Positions 37,217 to 48,612 of a DNA stretch of 64,000 nucleotides are shown one piece after another (positions within the stretch are counted from its first letter, which is position 1; every line of letters starts with the position of its first letter). The DNA comes from Parus major (lineage: Eukaryota; Chordata; Aves; Passeriformes; Paridae). A program made the position numbers and the translations under genes. The stretch spans positions 14,678,256-14,742,255 of the forward strand of contig NC_031769.1 in the NCBI RefSeq assembly GCF_001522545.3, given 5' to 3'. The notes beneath the pieces are model-generated. The model was given only the letters and a program-made list of their open reading frames with translations, was not told where the DNA came from and did no database searches.

Positions 37217-37400
37217 CTTGCGAGCCGGCGGCAGCTGGAGCCTCCGGGCCCGCTCCGGGCCGCCGCTGCGCCATGGCCGCGCCTGCAGAGCCGCGGTAGC
37301 CGAGGCTCGGTACACCGCGCTGCTCGGCAGGCGAAGCCCTCACACCTGAGGGGGACACGCTTTGGTTTCACCGCAGGCGGCATAAAACTGCAGGGAGCGC
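36990..37400. promoter_or_regulatory. CpG island, probable SVIL promoter
   Basis: This is the only clear CpG-dense, GC-rich stretch in the window, in sharp contrast to its A+T-rich surroundings. CpGs crowd between about 37,010 and 37,330 (for example cgccgctgcgccatggccgc at 37,261-37,280). It overlaps a minus-strand first-exon candidate with a strong donor. CpG islands of this kind normally mark broadly used promoters. There is no TATA box. It could fire in both directions; no plus-strand gene was recognised. Confidence 0.7.
37217..37330 (-). CDS. SVIL: candidate CpG-island first exon of SVIL (MAQRRP...)
   Basis: Inside the CpG island the minus strand has gcggccATGG at 37,274, an excellent start context. 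It is followed by 19 codons, MAQRRPGAGPEAPAAAGSQ, and a final G at the donor gtaaac (37,211-37,216). The exon leaves in phase 1 and so joins the 52-nt ATG exon in frame: Glu, LRKLFEPNNRDFLE, then the known [10 protein letters not shown]. Coding would cover 37,217-37,274. The remainder up to about 37,330 is a guess at 5' UTR, because the transcription start cannot be seen. If spliced instead to the 133-nt exon the frame soon closes and the product would start at MKR. Confidence 0.5.
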
Positions 37401-40400
37401 AGGTACAGTTTTCACCACTGTAGGACCACTTGGCTGAAAAAATAATCAGGTTTCTCACTGCACGAATTGCTCAGAAGTAGGGCAGCGGCGTAGGTACGAA
37501 CAGCCACCCTCACAGCTCCAAGGCAGCAGACAGGTACTTGTCAAACAACCAAGGGAACTAGATGAAAGCAAGGCAGAGATATTCATTTGAGCACTACTGT
37601 TTAATTATTTATTACTTTTGATCGGTTATGGTGAGATTCACTGCAATTCAGACAGATGGCTTCAAAAGCAATGATTTACCCTCCACGAAAATAGCTAACC
37701 AGTCAAATGAAAAACCCCGTCTTCTGCTGCTTCCCTTGTGATTCAGTCTGTTTTCTCTTTTACACCACTCCTAAGTGGTGTAACTAACTTCAAGATGCTA
37801 GATTTGGATACTGCCGTACCGTGTTTCCAGCACAGTCTGAGGAAAGGCCGAGTGCTCTGCGGTTAGAGCTGGCAGGCAGAGGACAGCAGCACAGGTCACC
37901 TACCACAGTGCTGCCACCAGACCCCTGCGAGGGACCACGCACACTGGCCTTTCCCTTCAGGTCAGTACAGACAGTGCATTTCCATCCTGCATCAAAAACT
38001 CTTTGTAAGGTTTAAATACCTATCTAATACTATCAGATATAATGGTGTGTTTATCATATGATTCAGCTAGAAAACTGTCTTGAGCACAGGGAGTAAAACT
38101 AAACTATGATTATCACCCCACTGAAGTAACCAAACTACCACAATTATGTCCTGTTCCTGCTGTGAACCTGGGGTTCATGCTATTGTAATTAAAAGAGCTA
38201 AAATATATGGCCCATTCACTCTTAAAACAGTACATGTTAAAAAAACAACGGATAGTTTGTAACCATAGCCATTATCATTTTGGGCTGAAGCTGTGCCCAG
38301 GTGCACACACAGCTCTTGGCTCAGAATTGCTGATTTTCTGCTCAAAGTCTATTTTCACCCAAAATACACTTCACTTATACAAAGAAATTGGGCACACGTG
38401 TTCAAAAAAGGGCCAGTCAGACATGATTACACAAAGGCAAGTCCTAAAACAAGCCAACTTACTTTGTGTCCCATTTGCTTAGATCAGCAGCACAATATGC
38501 TCTTATGAATATCAATAATGAATGCTGGAGGAAACTAAACAACACACAAGGAATGAGAAGAACTGCTGTGTGAGCATTAGGCTTGTTAAGAGTTTTAGGA
38601 AGAAGTCAAGATAGCCCTGAACTCTGAAAATCAGTCACATTTCACAGACTTTCAGGTTGGGATGAGAGAAAAGCTATCAGATTTGCACTGCTTGCTAGAG
38701 GAAATGAGTTCACCCATTCATTTCAAGTCTGAATACACACTGACAAATCCAAAGTAGTATGGGAACATTACTTCTCTTGGTTCAAAAGGAGAATCTCAAT
38801 AAATTCAGGCACATCCAGAAGGGAACACTCTGATACCCTCATAGGTGACTACTTATTTGACATCAGTTAATTTAGGATCGCTTGTGTAACTGCACACAAG
38901 CAAAAGCTTTTGAATGCTTCTATGCTTTCACAGTTTTAATTTTAAATGGGAGGTAATGTTACAGCTGACTTTTCTCCATTTTAACACTCCCATTTTTCAT
39001 CTTTGCTCACAGACATTATGAATTCCAAGACAGGCTTCAGGAAGGAATTTTGGAAATACAGCAGTATCTCCCCTCCCCTGTGCTAAAGACGGGGGAAGAA
39101 GAAGAACCAACATTTTTTTAAAAATCTGTGTTCTGAATATTTTAAATGCAAAAGGATACCTAAGTGGTATGGAAGTCACCCTCATGGAGAAAGCCAGCTT
39201 TTTCACTGCTCAGGACCAAGCACAATTACTGTACTCAGTTAAACCCAACTGGTACAGAGCTAGGGAATAAAGTTCTCATTGAATTTTTCAAGAACAGGCC
39301 AGAAAAGCAATTTCAGCAAAATCTTTATATGCATATCAAAGGTGATGCTGAAAGAACAGAATAATGGCTCACATGAGACCTCTGCTTAAATCAAGGCTGG
39401 AGAAAATTTTCCACACTCAGTCCCCCAAAAAGGCCACCTCCTCCAGTGACCTTACAAGAATCAGCTGCCACCCCAGCTCTCGGTCACACGAGAGGAAACA
39501 CATCCACCATGTAATCACCAGTTATGTGCTGCAGGCACACATTCACTGAGAAGACAGATGGGGTTTCAGTGAGGTAACGGGGAGGGGTTCTTCCCCTGGT
39601 CCACAGATGGTCAGTTCAAGCTCAAAAGTAAAATATCATTACTTTGTTGAAATGAAATGAGCAGAGAAAACAGCCTGGAAATGAAAGAACGAGGGCAGTT
39701 GCTTGGGGAGCCAAGAGGTCTGTTATAGCCCAGGTTCCCAGAGCCACCTCTCAAGCATATAGAGAAAAGCCCCCAGGGATGGTGCAATATTGATGCCATG
39801 TGATGGCTAGAGAGAAGCTCTCAGTCACACCCCAGCTTTTACTGACACACGGAGGAGCTCAGCTGCATTTGCCCCAAAGTTCCTCCTACCAACACTAAAA
39901 CACCATTTCCAGCTCTAGTCCTTTTAGTCTCCCAGCTCTCATCCTTGTCAATCCCTCACTTCTGATTTTATTTCTCCTGGCTTCTGTATAGTTCTACCTT
40001 CCTCCTGTACTTCATACTATGGGTAATCCCCAAAACTGCATTTCTATTCTTCCATGTTCCCAAATGTACTTTCAGTTTTCCCCTGGCTCTTCTGCGGCCA
40101 CTGCAGATTCTCCCATTGGAGATACAGTTTCCTCCCTGTCTCTCTTAACCCACTTCATTTCAGCTCCTCCACAAACCTGGCCATCTTTTTGAGAAGGATT
40201 TTGTTTTCCTTCTCCAGGAGATTTCTGTAAAGGCCTGTCCAACCTAACTCACTTTATTAGGAGAGAACTGATCATAGGAAATTAAGGAGGTGCATTAGTG
40301 AGAGCTAAACCAACTGCAGTGCACAAAGCTTAACTTCAGCAGCACACTATGAAGCAGGCCAACAACTAGCAGGTCACAGTGTAAGCATGCTGATACTCTT

Positions 40401-40661
40401 GGACATTTTCTTTCTTGCAGGTAAATTCCCTTCATCAGTCAACTTGTTTGTCCCATGAATAGCATCACAGGAATGCTGCACTGTTTGAAGAGAGGCACTA
40501 AGCATGTGTAATGGAAAGAGAGATCCCTTTAAAAAGAGAAAAGACAGGCAGCTTGAACAAACTAAGAGCTGGAAAGAATGGACTCCCTTGATGTCTTAAT
40601 GGCCATTGGTTATTACAGTAATACACCAACAACCTGTTATGGAAAGGGTGCTGGACTAGAT

Positions 40662-40704
40662 CCTTGCAAGGCAAAGAAAAAATACCTTGCCTTGCAAGGT
40701 ATTT
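40662..40704. repeat. nested inverted repeat
   Basis: Two overlapping hairpins. CCTTGCAAGGCAAAG (40,662-40,676) pairs with CCTTGCCTTGCAAGG (40,685-40,699) in 14 of 15 positions across an 8-nt loop. Inside it, AAATACCTTG (40,680-40,689) pairs perfectly with CAAGGTATTT (40,695-40,704) across a 5-nt loop. The two folds exclude each other. No flanking gene suggests a function. Confidence 0.85.
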
Positions 40705-41365
40705 GTCTAAAAGGGAGGCAAAGCCCCTGCTGAGGAACAGTGTATAATCATCAAAATCACAGGCACACACCGTGCAATGTCTCCTAGCCCAGTGGGACAC
40801 AGCTCTGTGCCAGGTGATGCAACAGAATGCTCAGTCCCTAGGGCCCTGTCACGTGTGAAGACAGCCTAATGCTCAGCTAATGTTCAGATGCCACAGCAGC
40901 ATAGACCTCAGGAGGGGCTGCAAACCCCAGCAGGGAAGAGGGGTATGTTCTGCAGTAAGACCTCTCTGCCACCACACCACACTTTGTCCAAACCCAGGAC
41001 CTTGCAGTTCTCAGGAGAAATGAGACATTGCAAGTCTTGAGGAATTTTGGTGTACAGGGACCCTAAGAAGCTTTCTTGTTACATGCTCCATCATCCTCAC
41101 ATGCACCATAAAGACTGGGCCCATGGTTTGTGACTCAAGCAATGAAAGGCAGCTGTTCATGAGCTTCAGGACCTTGACAAGGCATCTACTGCACAGACAC
41201 ACATAAAATTCATGCACCAAGTTTATTGTGAGCACAGTTTCCTCCTCACAGTCTACAGAAAAGAATTCTTATGGCATGAAGACAGTCCTCCTTCCTATAC
41301 CAGGGAGCCTCTGGGAGCTGTTTGGGAACTTCATTTTGGCCCACCAGCACTACAATTTGTAGTAG

Positions 41366-41415
41366 TATTGTATGTATTAGGCATATTTACTATTGTATGT
41401 ATTAGGCCTATTTAC
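41366..41415. repeat. 25-bp tandem duplication
   Basis: Two copies of a 25-bp unit beginning TATTGTATGTATTAGG lie head to tail (41,366-41,390 and 41,391-41,415) with a single difference (A in the first, C in the second, at unit position 18). TATTA then begins a third partial copy. This is probably a recent slippage or duplication event. Confidence 0.95.
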
Positions 41416-42477
41416 TATTAAGTTCTATATCTACATTTCACATAAAGGATGTTGAAGTGCAAGCAAGATGCTTGTTTTCCTCACTGCCTTTCTATACCTG
41501 GCCTGACTTCTAAGTGCTAATGGAAAAACTGAATAAAATACGGCAGTAGAAGGGTTAAGTGAAATTCAGCAGCTTCTCTAAATGATTTAACAATTTGTAG
41601 TGCCATTGAGCATACACATAGATTGCTCTGACTTAAAAAAGTCAAGTTCATAAATAGTCAAGTAAACAAAAATAAAAGGCTCAGTGAGGGCTACATTTTA
41701 GGACTTTCAGACTATCTTGTAAATACACTGTTTGCCAGTGGCTGTAAGTCAAACTGCAGCAGTATTTCAGAGTGCCATGGAAAGTATGCCTGCATTAAAA
41801 CCCAGCACAAGCAACTTTAAATTCCTGACAGCATGTGGCCATGCATGAGATCACTGTGAAAAGCTGCAACATTTTCTTGAGCTCTTTATTTTTGTTTCCT
41901 GAGAAGTTTGAAACCATAATCAGCAGCTTATATCCGAAGTCTAGATGTAAAGTCAGCACAGGCTGGACTAGGTCCAGGAGTTGCATTAGTTCACAATATG
42001 CAGAAAAAGAACAAAATTCTATCCAAGGAGATCCGGAACACTAGAATGCTATTTAATGAAGGCTGAAGAAAACTAGAGGACTGCTCTAGTGAGGACATTA
42101 TATAGGGATTTCACTTGGATAGCATAATTTCATTTTTATAGTCAAATTCTCACTTTCTACCCTCAAGGGTATGTGTGCATATGTGTGAAAGTATCCTATT
42201 AAACAATTTGGCATATGTAAGTTCTTAACTGGTTCCTTTTTTGAGGGCTTTTTTTGGCTAAGTATCATCATTACTTCTTGCAAGTCATTATGAGGAACAG
42301 TGTGAGAGCATCCAGTTTGTAGTACTTTTGTGTCTGTGGGTGCATAAAACACACCTGCAAAGAAAGTGGGTTTTACGGGAAGAAATGTTTCATTGGCTAG
42401 GATGGGTTTTTTAAGATTTTTTGTTTTCATCTATTGACTATTAGAAAATTTTATGTCAGAATAAACACGCAACTCAC

Positions 42478-42544
42478 CTATCCTGTCTTTTTTGTCTTGC
42501 AACCAGGATGCAAAGAACAGAAGTCAGGCAACTTGGTAAGTAAT
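42478..42544 (-). other. candidate 67-nt exon in the long 5' intron
   Basis: The acceptor lies behind a T-rich tract (gtttttggaaataattttttag) and the donor is gtgagt (42,472-42,477). One frame is open, AT|TAC TTA CCA ... CAG GAT|AG, reading YLPSCLTSVLCILVARQKRQD, phase 1 in and phase 2 out. This matches the phases of the 26,424 candidate and even its 67-nt length, but there is no sequence similarity between them. It would have to be spliced from the 62.9-kb first exon directly to the 152-nt exon to stay in frame. A 5' UTR or non-coding exon, or a chance match, is more likely. Confidence 0.22.
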
Positions 42545-45500
42545 CTAAAAAATTATTTCCAAAAACAGAAAGGCAGGGGGGAGAAAAAGGAGTAAACTGA
42601 GGGATGCCAAGGTGAATCAGCTCTAGGAATGCTAGAAATCTACATCTAGTGTGGACTGCTCTCACGTTTTATTTCAAAAGTTGTTTCTCTGTGGAAGTCA
42701 TACTGTTAGTTGTGTTTCTTTTTCCAATCCTTGAAGCAAACCACTGAGGGTGTTCCACTATCACTGCTTTGTGGAAAATACTGTAATGGGAACATCCAAT
42801 AGCAAACATAATTAAATATTGTAACAAATTTATCCCTCACTACACAAAAATAAAACTAACATTTAATTTCTCTTTTCTTATCTACAGGGCTTAACTGCTT
42901 CTGCTCATTGATTCTTTTTTCCACTTTAATATCCTTTACTGTGAGAAAAATAAACAAGTGTGGACTCCGTACAGAATTTTCAAGTTTTTAAATTTGGAGA
43001 CTGCAGCAGACCTTTTGCTTCCTTTCAGTTATCCTAATCAAGAGATAGTGGTTGGAAAAGAAGATCTCAGAACAGATTTGGGGTCCAATGGTGTTGGAAG
43101 AATATCCAATTAACCCATTTCCATCTACAGGAATTTCTTCAATTAACTTTTTTCATCTTCCCATTTTTAATCCCATCAAGTGTTACACCAGCTAATTCTC
43201 TCTCTTTCCAAGCACAAGTATTATTAATTAATCAGAATAGAGTCCTATAAATGCTCATATTTCAACTTTATAGAGCATGCTGGCTACCTCTGCCATAAAT
43301 AAAACTACTTGCACAATGTGGAATCAATGTACAAAGCCCCTATCTGTTAGAACTGAGCCATCATACTCCATTAAGTTCCAGTTAGATTACAGCTTCTCTG
43401 TACCTTGTTCCACACCACATGTCAGTCTAATACTGCTACTCCTTTTTGGTCAAATATTAATATATTAGTTATAGCTTCTAATATTACCTTCCCTACAGAG
43501 GAACAGAGAGAGGCCACACTCAGTACCGCCGATCCCTCGAGACCAGTCTGAGAGGGATCTGGTGTCCAGTGTAGCTGTTCAGGATATTTCCTGAGACTCA
43601 TAAGACAGGTTCCTAAAGCAGTGGTAAAACTGCTAAAGTGGTAGTGGTAAAGGGCATTCACAACTAATTACAGGTAAATTCTTGACAAATTTGAGAGCAA
43701 ACCACAAAAATCTTAACTCCAATGCTAGCCATGTGACCAGAGATCTCTGTGAGTACTCAAGTACCCCATGGAAGGGATATTTTAACATATTTTAATCTTC
43801 ACAAGTTTCCATAAAACTACCTTCAAGTCAGCCAAGGCACTGCTATGCCATATCCTGCAACATCAAGGATCATGAAGATGCTGCAGTCTCTTCCTCAGTA
43901 TATCCCACCTGCTGCATAACTGCTCCTAATACCTGCCAACATTTTTCCAATTGTTGGTTCAGCAGGTTAGAGGAAGCTGTCTTCTGGCAGAGAAAGACAA
44001 ATGCTAATACAGCTATACCCTTTCCTGGCAAATAATTTATCTGAATTAGATGAAGCTTTTCTGACCTCCTCCACCTACCCAGGGCTTGGGTTAAATTCCA
44101 GGGTTACCTACCCAGCCCCTGCTGTACAAACGGGACACAGCTGAGTAAACAGCTCTGCCCTCCTAATATACAGCAGTGGGACTCAGAAAAATGAACAGGC
44201 TGATTCCTGGGACTCCTGACACCAGTACAACAGTGACCATCATAACTGATACTGAAAGTCAGTCTTGCATGATAAAGGCAGATACTATAACTTTAAAATA
44301 CATACAGAGGTTAATTTAGAGGGCATTTGTACAGACAGCCCATCAAACATAACTAGGAAGCCAGATAGCAAGTGAGAAAACTGTGACTTCTGCTTCAACA
44401 TACTTAATCTGACATTGCTTTAACTATAATATTTATCAATTTAGGATACAGCACTACAGAAAAATATTGAAAAGTTATTCTAAAGAGTACCAAGACTTCT
44501 CCTCTGCTCTCCACAGTGTACAATGCAATACGTATTGGCACTGAGTGCATCATCAGATCTGTATTGAAACCACATTGATAACACAACTTAATTCAATTAT
44601 TGGAAACAGCACATTGCTGACTCTGATAGCAGCACAAGTAAAGCATTGTAATTCTACAAAGCTTTGAAACCTGTTTTTTTAAAACATTTCAACTCTGAAA
44701 TTGGCTTCTGCTTGAGTAATAGATTTTTAAAAAGCCCACTAGTATTCAGGGCTTTTTGTTAGAACAGATTTGATCAGATTTTAGAAGTAAATACCAATAA
44801 ACAGTAGAGGTTTAGTTGTCTGTTTTTTTTTTTCTTTCAGCCATTAGCTCTACAAATATGAACTTGGTGTTAAGCAACTTCTTAAGTCAGCACTGTAGGC
44901 TAAGGATGGCAACCAATTGACAAAGAATGCCTGAAACTGTATTTGTCTGATTAAGTTCCTTTAGATAAAACCAACTATTTACCTACAAATGACTTATGTG
45001 TCAGTCACGATTCTCAAAAATCCTACAAAGCTAAAACCTTACAAAGAGAGGACGAAGAACTAAAATTTCCTATCCCCAAGACACAAAGAACAGTCATGAG
45101 CTCATCAGGTACTGGTTTTACAGCCTCCCCCTGTTTAACAGGCAGTGAAGTCCTTATCTCTTTCTACAGTATAACAACCATCTTCTCACCCTCCCCCCTC
45201 CACTGAAGGAATATCATACCAGCAAGCTCCTCTTTGGCAGTTCTATGTATGTCTGATTAAACAGAGCAGTTTTTCATAACTTCTGTTTAACCTTGAAATC
45301 TGTTGCTTCTATTTCAGACCTGATGAAGTGCTGGTGTGCCTGCAAGCTTGGCTCATTTTTTCCCCCCATACCAGCTGGTCTAATAAATTACCTCTTCCTA
45401 ACAACCTCCTGTTAGCTATGTCCTTAGATCATACACAGTTAAACACTGTTATGTGACTTCAAACTTTTATTAAACCATGATAAAGAGTACTGCTGGCTTA

Positions 45501-48479
45501 AGAAATAATAAAAAAAACTAAAGTCACTCAAATACTACCTTGCATTACAGGTAGTCATTCACCTTCCCCATTCCTCACATAAATGAGGAAAAGGATTACT
45601 TTTAAATGGTTGCCAGGAACATGAGCATTTTCTGTTTAAGCTGCTCCTAATGTATAATAAAATATATAGACTGGACATTTTAATAAGTTTGAGGTGACTT
45701 CAGGCCTGATGGTTAGGTTCCCTAACTGTCTGCCAGGGAGAATAAGCTTAAAGCACGCAGTTTGCGTGATTTAAATTTTAAAGCAACTTTTTTCATCTAA
45801 TTTGAGAAAGGGAAGGGGGTGGGGAAGAAGCATTTTGTTGCAGAAAAATCACCTCTTTTCAATCCATGGGTAAAAAGTCCTTTCTTTAAGGTCCGGCAGT
45901 TGAAGGCTTAACTCCCGTTTCAGACATGCCTTTATTTGGAAACAATGTGGGAGCAAGCAAGGCAGGGCTTTTTCAGAGATGCTGCCTGGCCACAGGCAAG
46001 CTAACAACAACTTGGCAAAATGAGCAGCAGCTCTGCACAGTCAATACAGCCATATGCTCCTTGAACAAAAAAACAAGCGTGGGGTTTACAGTTTGAAAAA
46101 GCAAACAAACAAAAAACCCCTTTGTAATTGTTCATTAATCATTAAAGGAAGAAGGCGCAGACCAGAGCTCCATACAAATCCCACAAAGCTTGCGGCTCAC
46201 GCAGCTGCACTCCTTGGGACATGCATTGCCTGTAGCACAGTGCTACCTTCAGGACTGCAGTGTACCTGCTCTGGAGCACAAGCACCAGCTCCACATCAGA
46301 GGGCACAGTCGTGCAAGGCACAGGCAGCACTAACCATGGATGGGAGGGGGACAGGAGCTGGCTGAAGTGCTGACAAATGACTCCATGTAAAATTCAAACT
46401 GCATACCATCAATGTACCAAAATGCAGGAATTCGGGGCAGCCCCCACATTGGTTGGCACTCTGCTGTTCCCAGCAGTACCTGGAGCAAGGTGGCTCCTTA
46501 AGATCACATCCCCCTTCTTCCCACAGACAGGGAGAAGAGACTATTTTTACACAGACGCTGACCACTTCGACAAAAATAAATGGAAGTAAAACTTGAGGCC
46601 AGTCATCTTCCTGATACTCCTCTCTCCTAGGGACCTTGGGAACATTACAGGCAGAGGAGGCCAAGTGAGAAGCGCAGACCCCAAGAATTTGAAGTTATAA
46701 CCTGACCTCAAGATCAGAATCTGCTTGCATTTTCTTTCTCCAGCCTGTTTCTCTCACACCAAGAAAAACTCAGCTAGAAAAGCTGACATATCTTCAGAAA
46801 TCTTTCTTTTTTGTTTTGGAAAGAGAGACTCCATTAAGTTCCATTCAGGTTTTCTTCCCTACCTTCTTCTTCTCTAGTATTGCCAAGGTCAGATGCAGGA
46901 ACCATACAAAAAGGCATGAAAGCAAAACAGAAAGAGAAGGTATCTATTTAAAGGTACTTTCATCCTCTTCAGAAAAAAACCTTTTTGTTCCAGGAGTTAA
47001 AGTTCACACTCTGCACAATCTTTAGCTTGCAGTTTTCCCTATGCTCCTTAAGCATTGGCCCAGTGCTGTTGAACTGAGGAAAAAATATCTACTTCACTGC
47101 TGACTCCAGCACTGGTGCTGGGTGGACCACCACCACCACCAAGCCAGTCTCTCACTTCCAACCTTTCTAGACCACAGTGTTCACAGAAACATCTGGCTTA
47201 TATGATAGGAACCACTCATATCCATCCTCTAATGGATGGTCAATAGAGAAAAAAAGGGGAAATACTTATTAAAATATTATTTTGCTAAGGAAAAGCCTAG
47301 CTTTCCAACTAACAGCTTTTCTTTCCAGGGGACAGATTTGTGATGAAGGCTTGGCATCTGTTCAGTTCTTCCTCTGTGACAAGTAATTTTGCTTTCTCCT
47401 GCATGGGTGCAATCAGCACAGCTTTGGCTGCCAGCATGGGACATTCAAAAGCCTTTCATCCACAACAGTCTTGAACTTTGTTTTCCATCATGAAATACAT
47501 CTTGCAGATGTATATTTTTATTTTCCCACCTGATCTCATGTAGAGGCCACATTGTTAAAAGCATCTTTAGTAAACAGGAAGAAGGTAGGCAAGACAGTTT
47601 CTGTGGCAGAAGTAACTCTTGTAGGAAAAGGACTCAAGACTGAGCAGTGTGGAAGACCTCATGCTTCCTTAATCATGCAAATTCAGGATTAGGCAAATAA
47701 TAAATGTGCTTTCCTCTCGGAGCACTCTGAAGGCCTCTGTCAAAAAGGCAGCCTGTGTTTTACACCCAAAAGCAGACACTGCCTCTTTAGTCACCCTACA
47801 ACAAGGGCTGCTGAAAGCTGAGGCTATTTTCCTTCTCTCAAAATTGCATCACATCTCACTAGACATTACCAATTTCCTGTTGCACTCCCAGAACTGATGA
47901 GAGGTCTTGGAAGTATTATTTCTGATAAAATGTGTTTCAAAATCTAAGACTTTTTGCATATTCATGGTCACAAAGCATCTCAGACTTACTGACTCCTGAA
48001 GAGTTGCCTCTTAAGAAGAAAGATTTCAATTTCAAAGCAAGTTGGAACGATTTTCTAAATAATCCTAAACCTTCAGAATCTATTTAACCTGTCTCAAAAT
48101 TCACAGTTGTTTTCAGGCCTTTTGCTTGGATTTAAGAACTGCTTGATCAGTGTTTTTTTCACCTGTTTTTTGACCAAATTAACTGGTTTAGATTTTAATT
48201 TTATACAACATCTAAAAAAAAAACAAATGTAAGAATTATTTTCTTCCCCTTCATTCTATGGATTATGCAATTAAAAGAGTTTTGTGGTACAAGTTTAGAG
48301 TTGAGAAACATAGTGTTCTTCCTTTTCACCCTTTCTGTTTAAGAAAGGAAATATTATTAGAAGTGGAACAATAACATTAATTACAGTAAGATCCCACAAT
48401 TTAGAACTTTAAACACCTGATTCCAGGGTAGCTACAATCATGTTCAGTAGCTTTGCCCATTGCACTATTACAATGCCAT

Positions 48480-48612
48480 AGAAAGAATCACAGAATATTC
48501 TGAGTTGCAAAGGACGCACAAGGATCATTGAGTCCAACTCTAAACTCTGAATGGCCCATACGGGCTGTGAGCTCACAACCATGGTTTTTAGCACCATGCT
48601 CTAGCCAAGAGA
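48480..48612 (-). mobile_element. CR1 LINE 3' tail fragment
   Basis: The plus strand reads agaatcacagaatattctga, then a 'ggatcattgagtccaactc' section (48,523-48,541). This is the reverse complement of a CR1 3' tail, so the element points left. It is a short, diverged remnant of about 130 bp, and its right boundary is approximate. Confidence 0.75.

Noticed and set aside
37000..37400. Separate plus-strand gene starting in the CpG island
   Set aside because: The plus-strand ATG frame closes after nine codons and no plus-strand exon with homology follows.
38461..38472. ATGGGACACAAA followed by gtaagt (phase 0, strong start context)
   Set aside because: Only four codons and no promoter-like sequence; too short to separate from chance, although it could in principle start the 133-nt exon frame.
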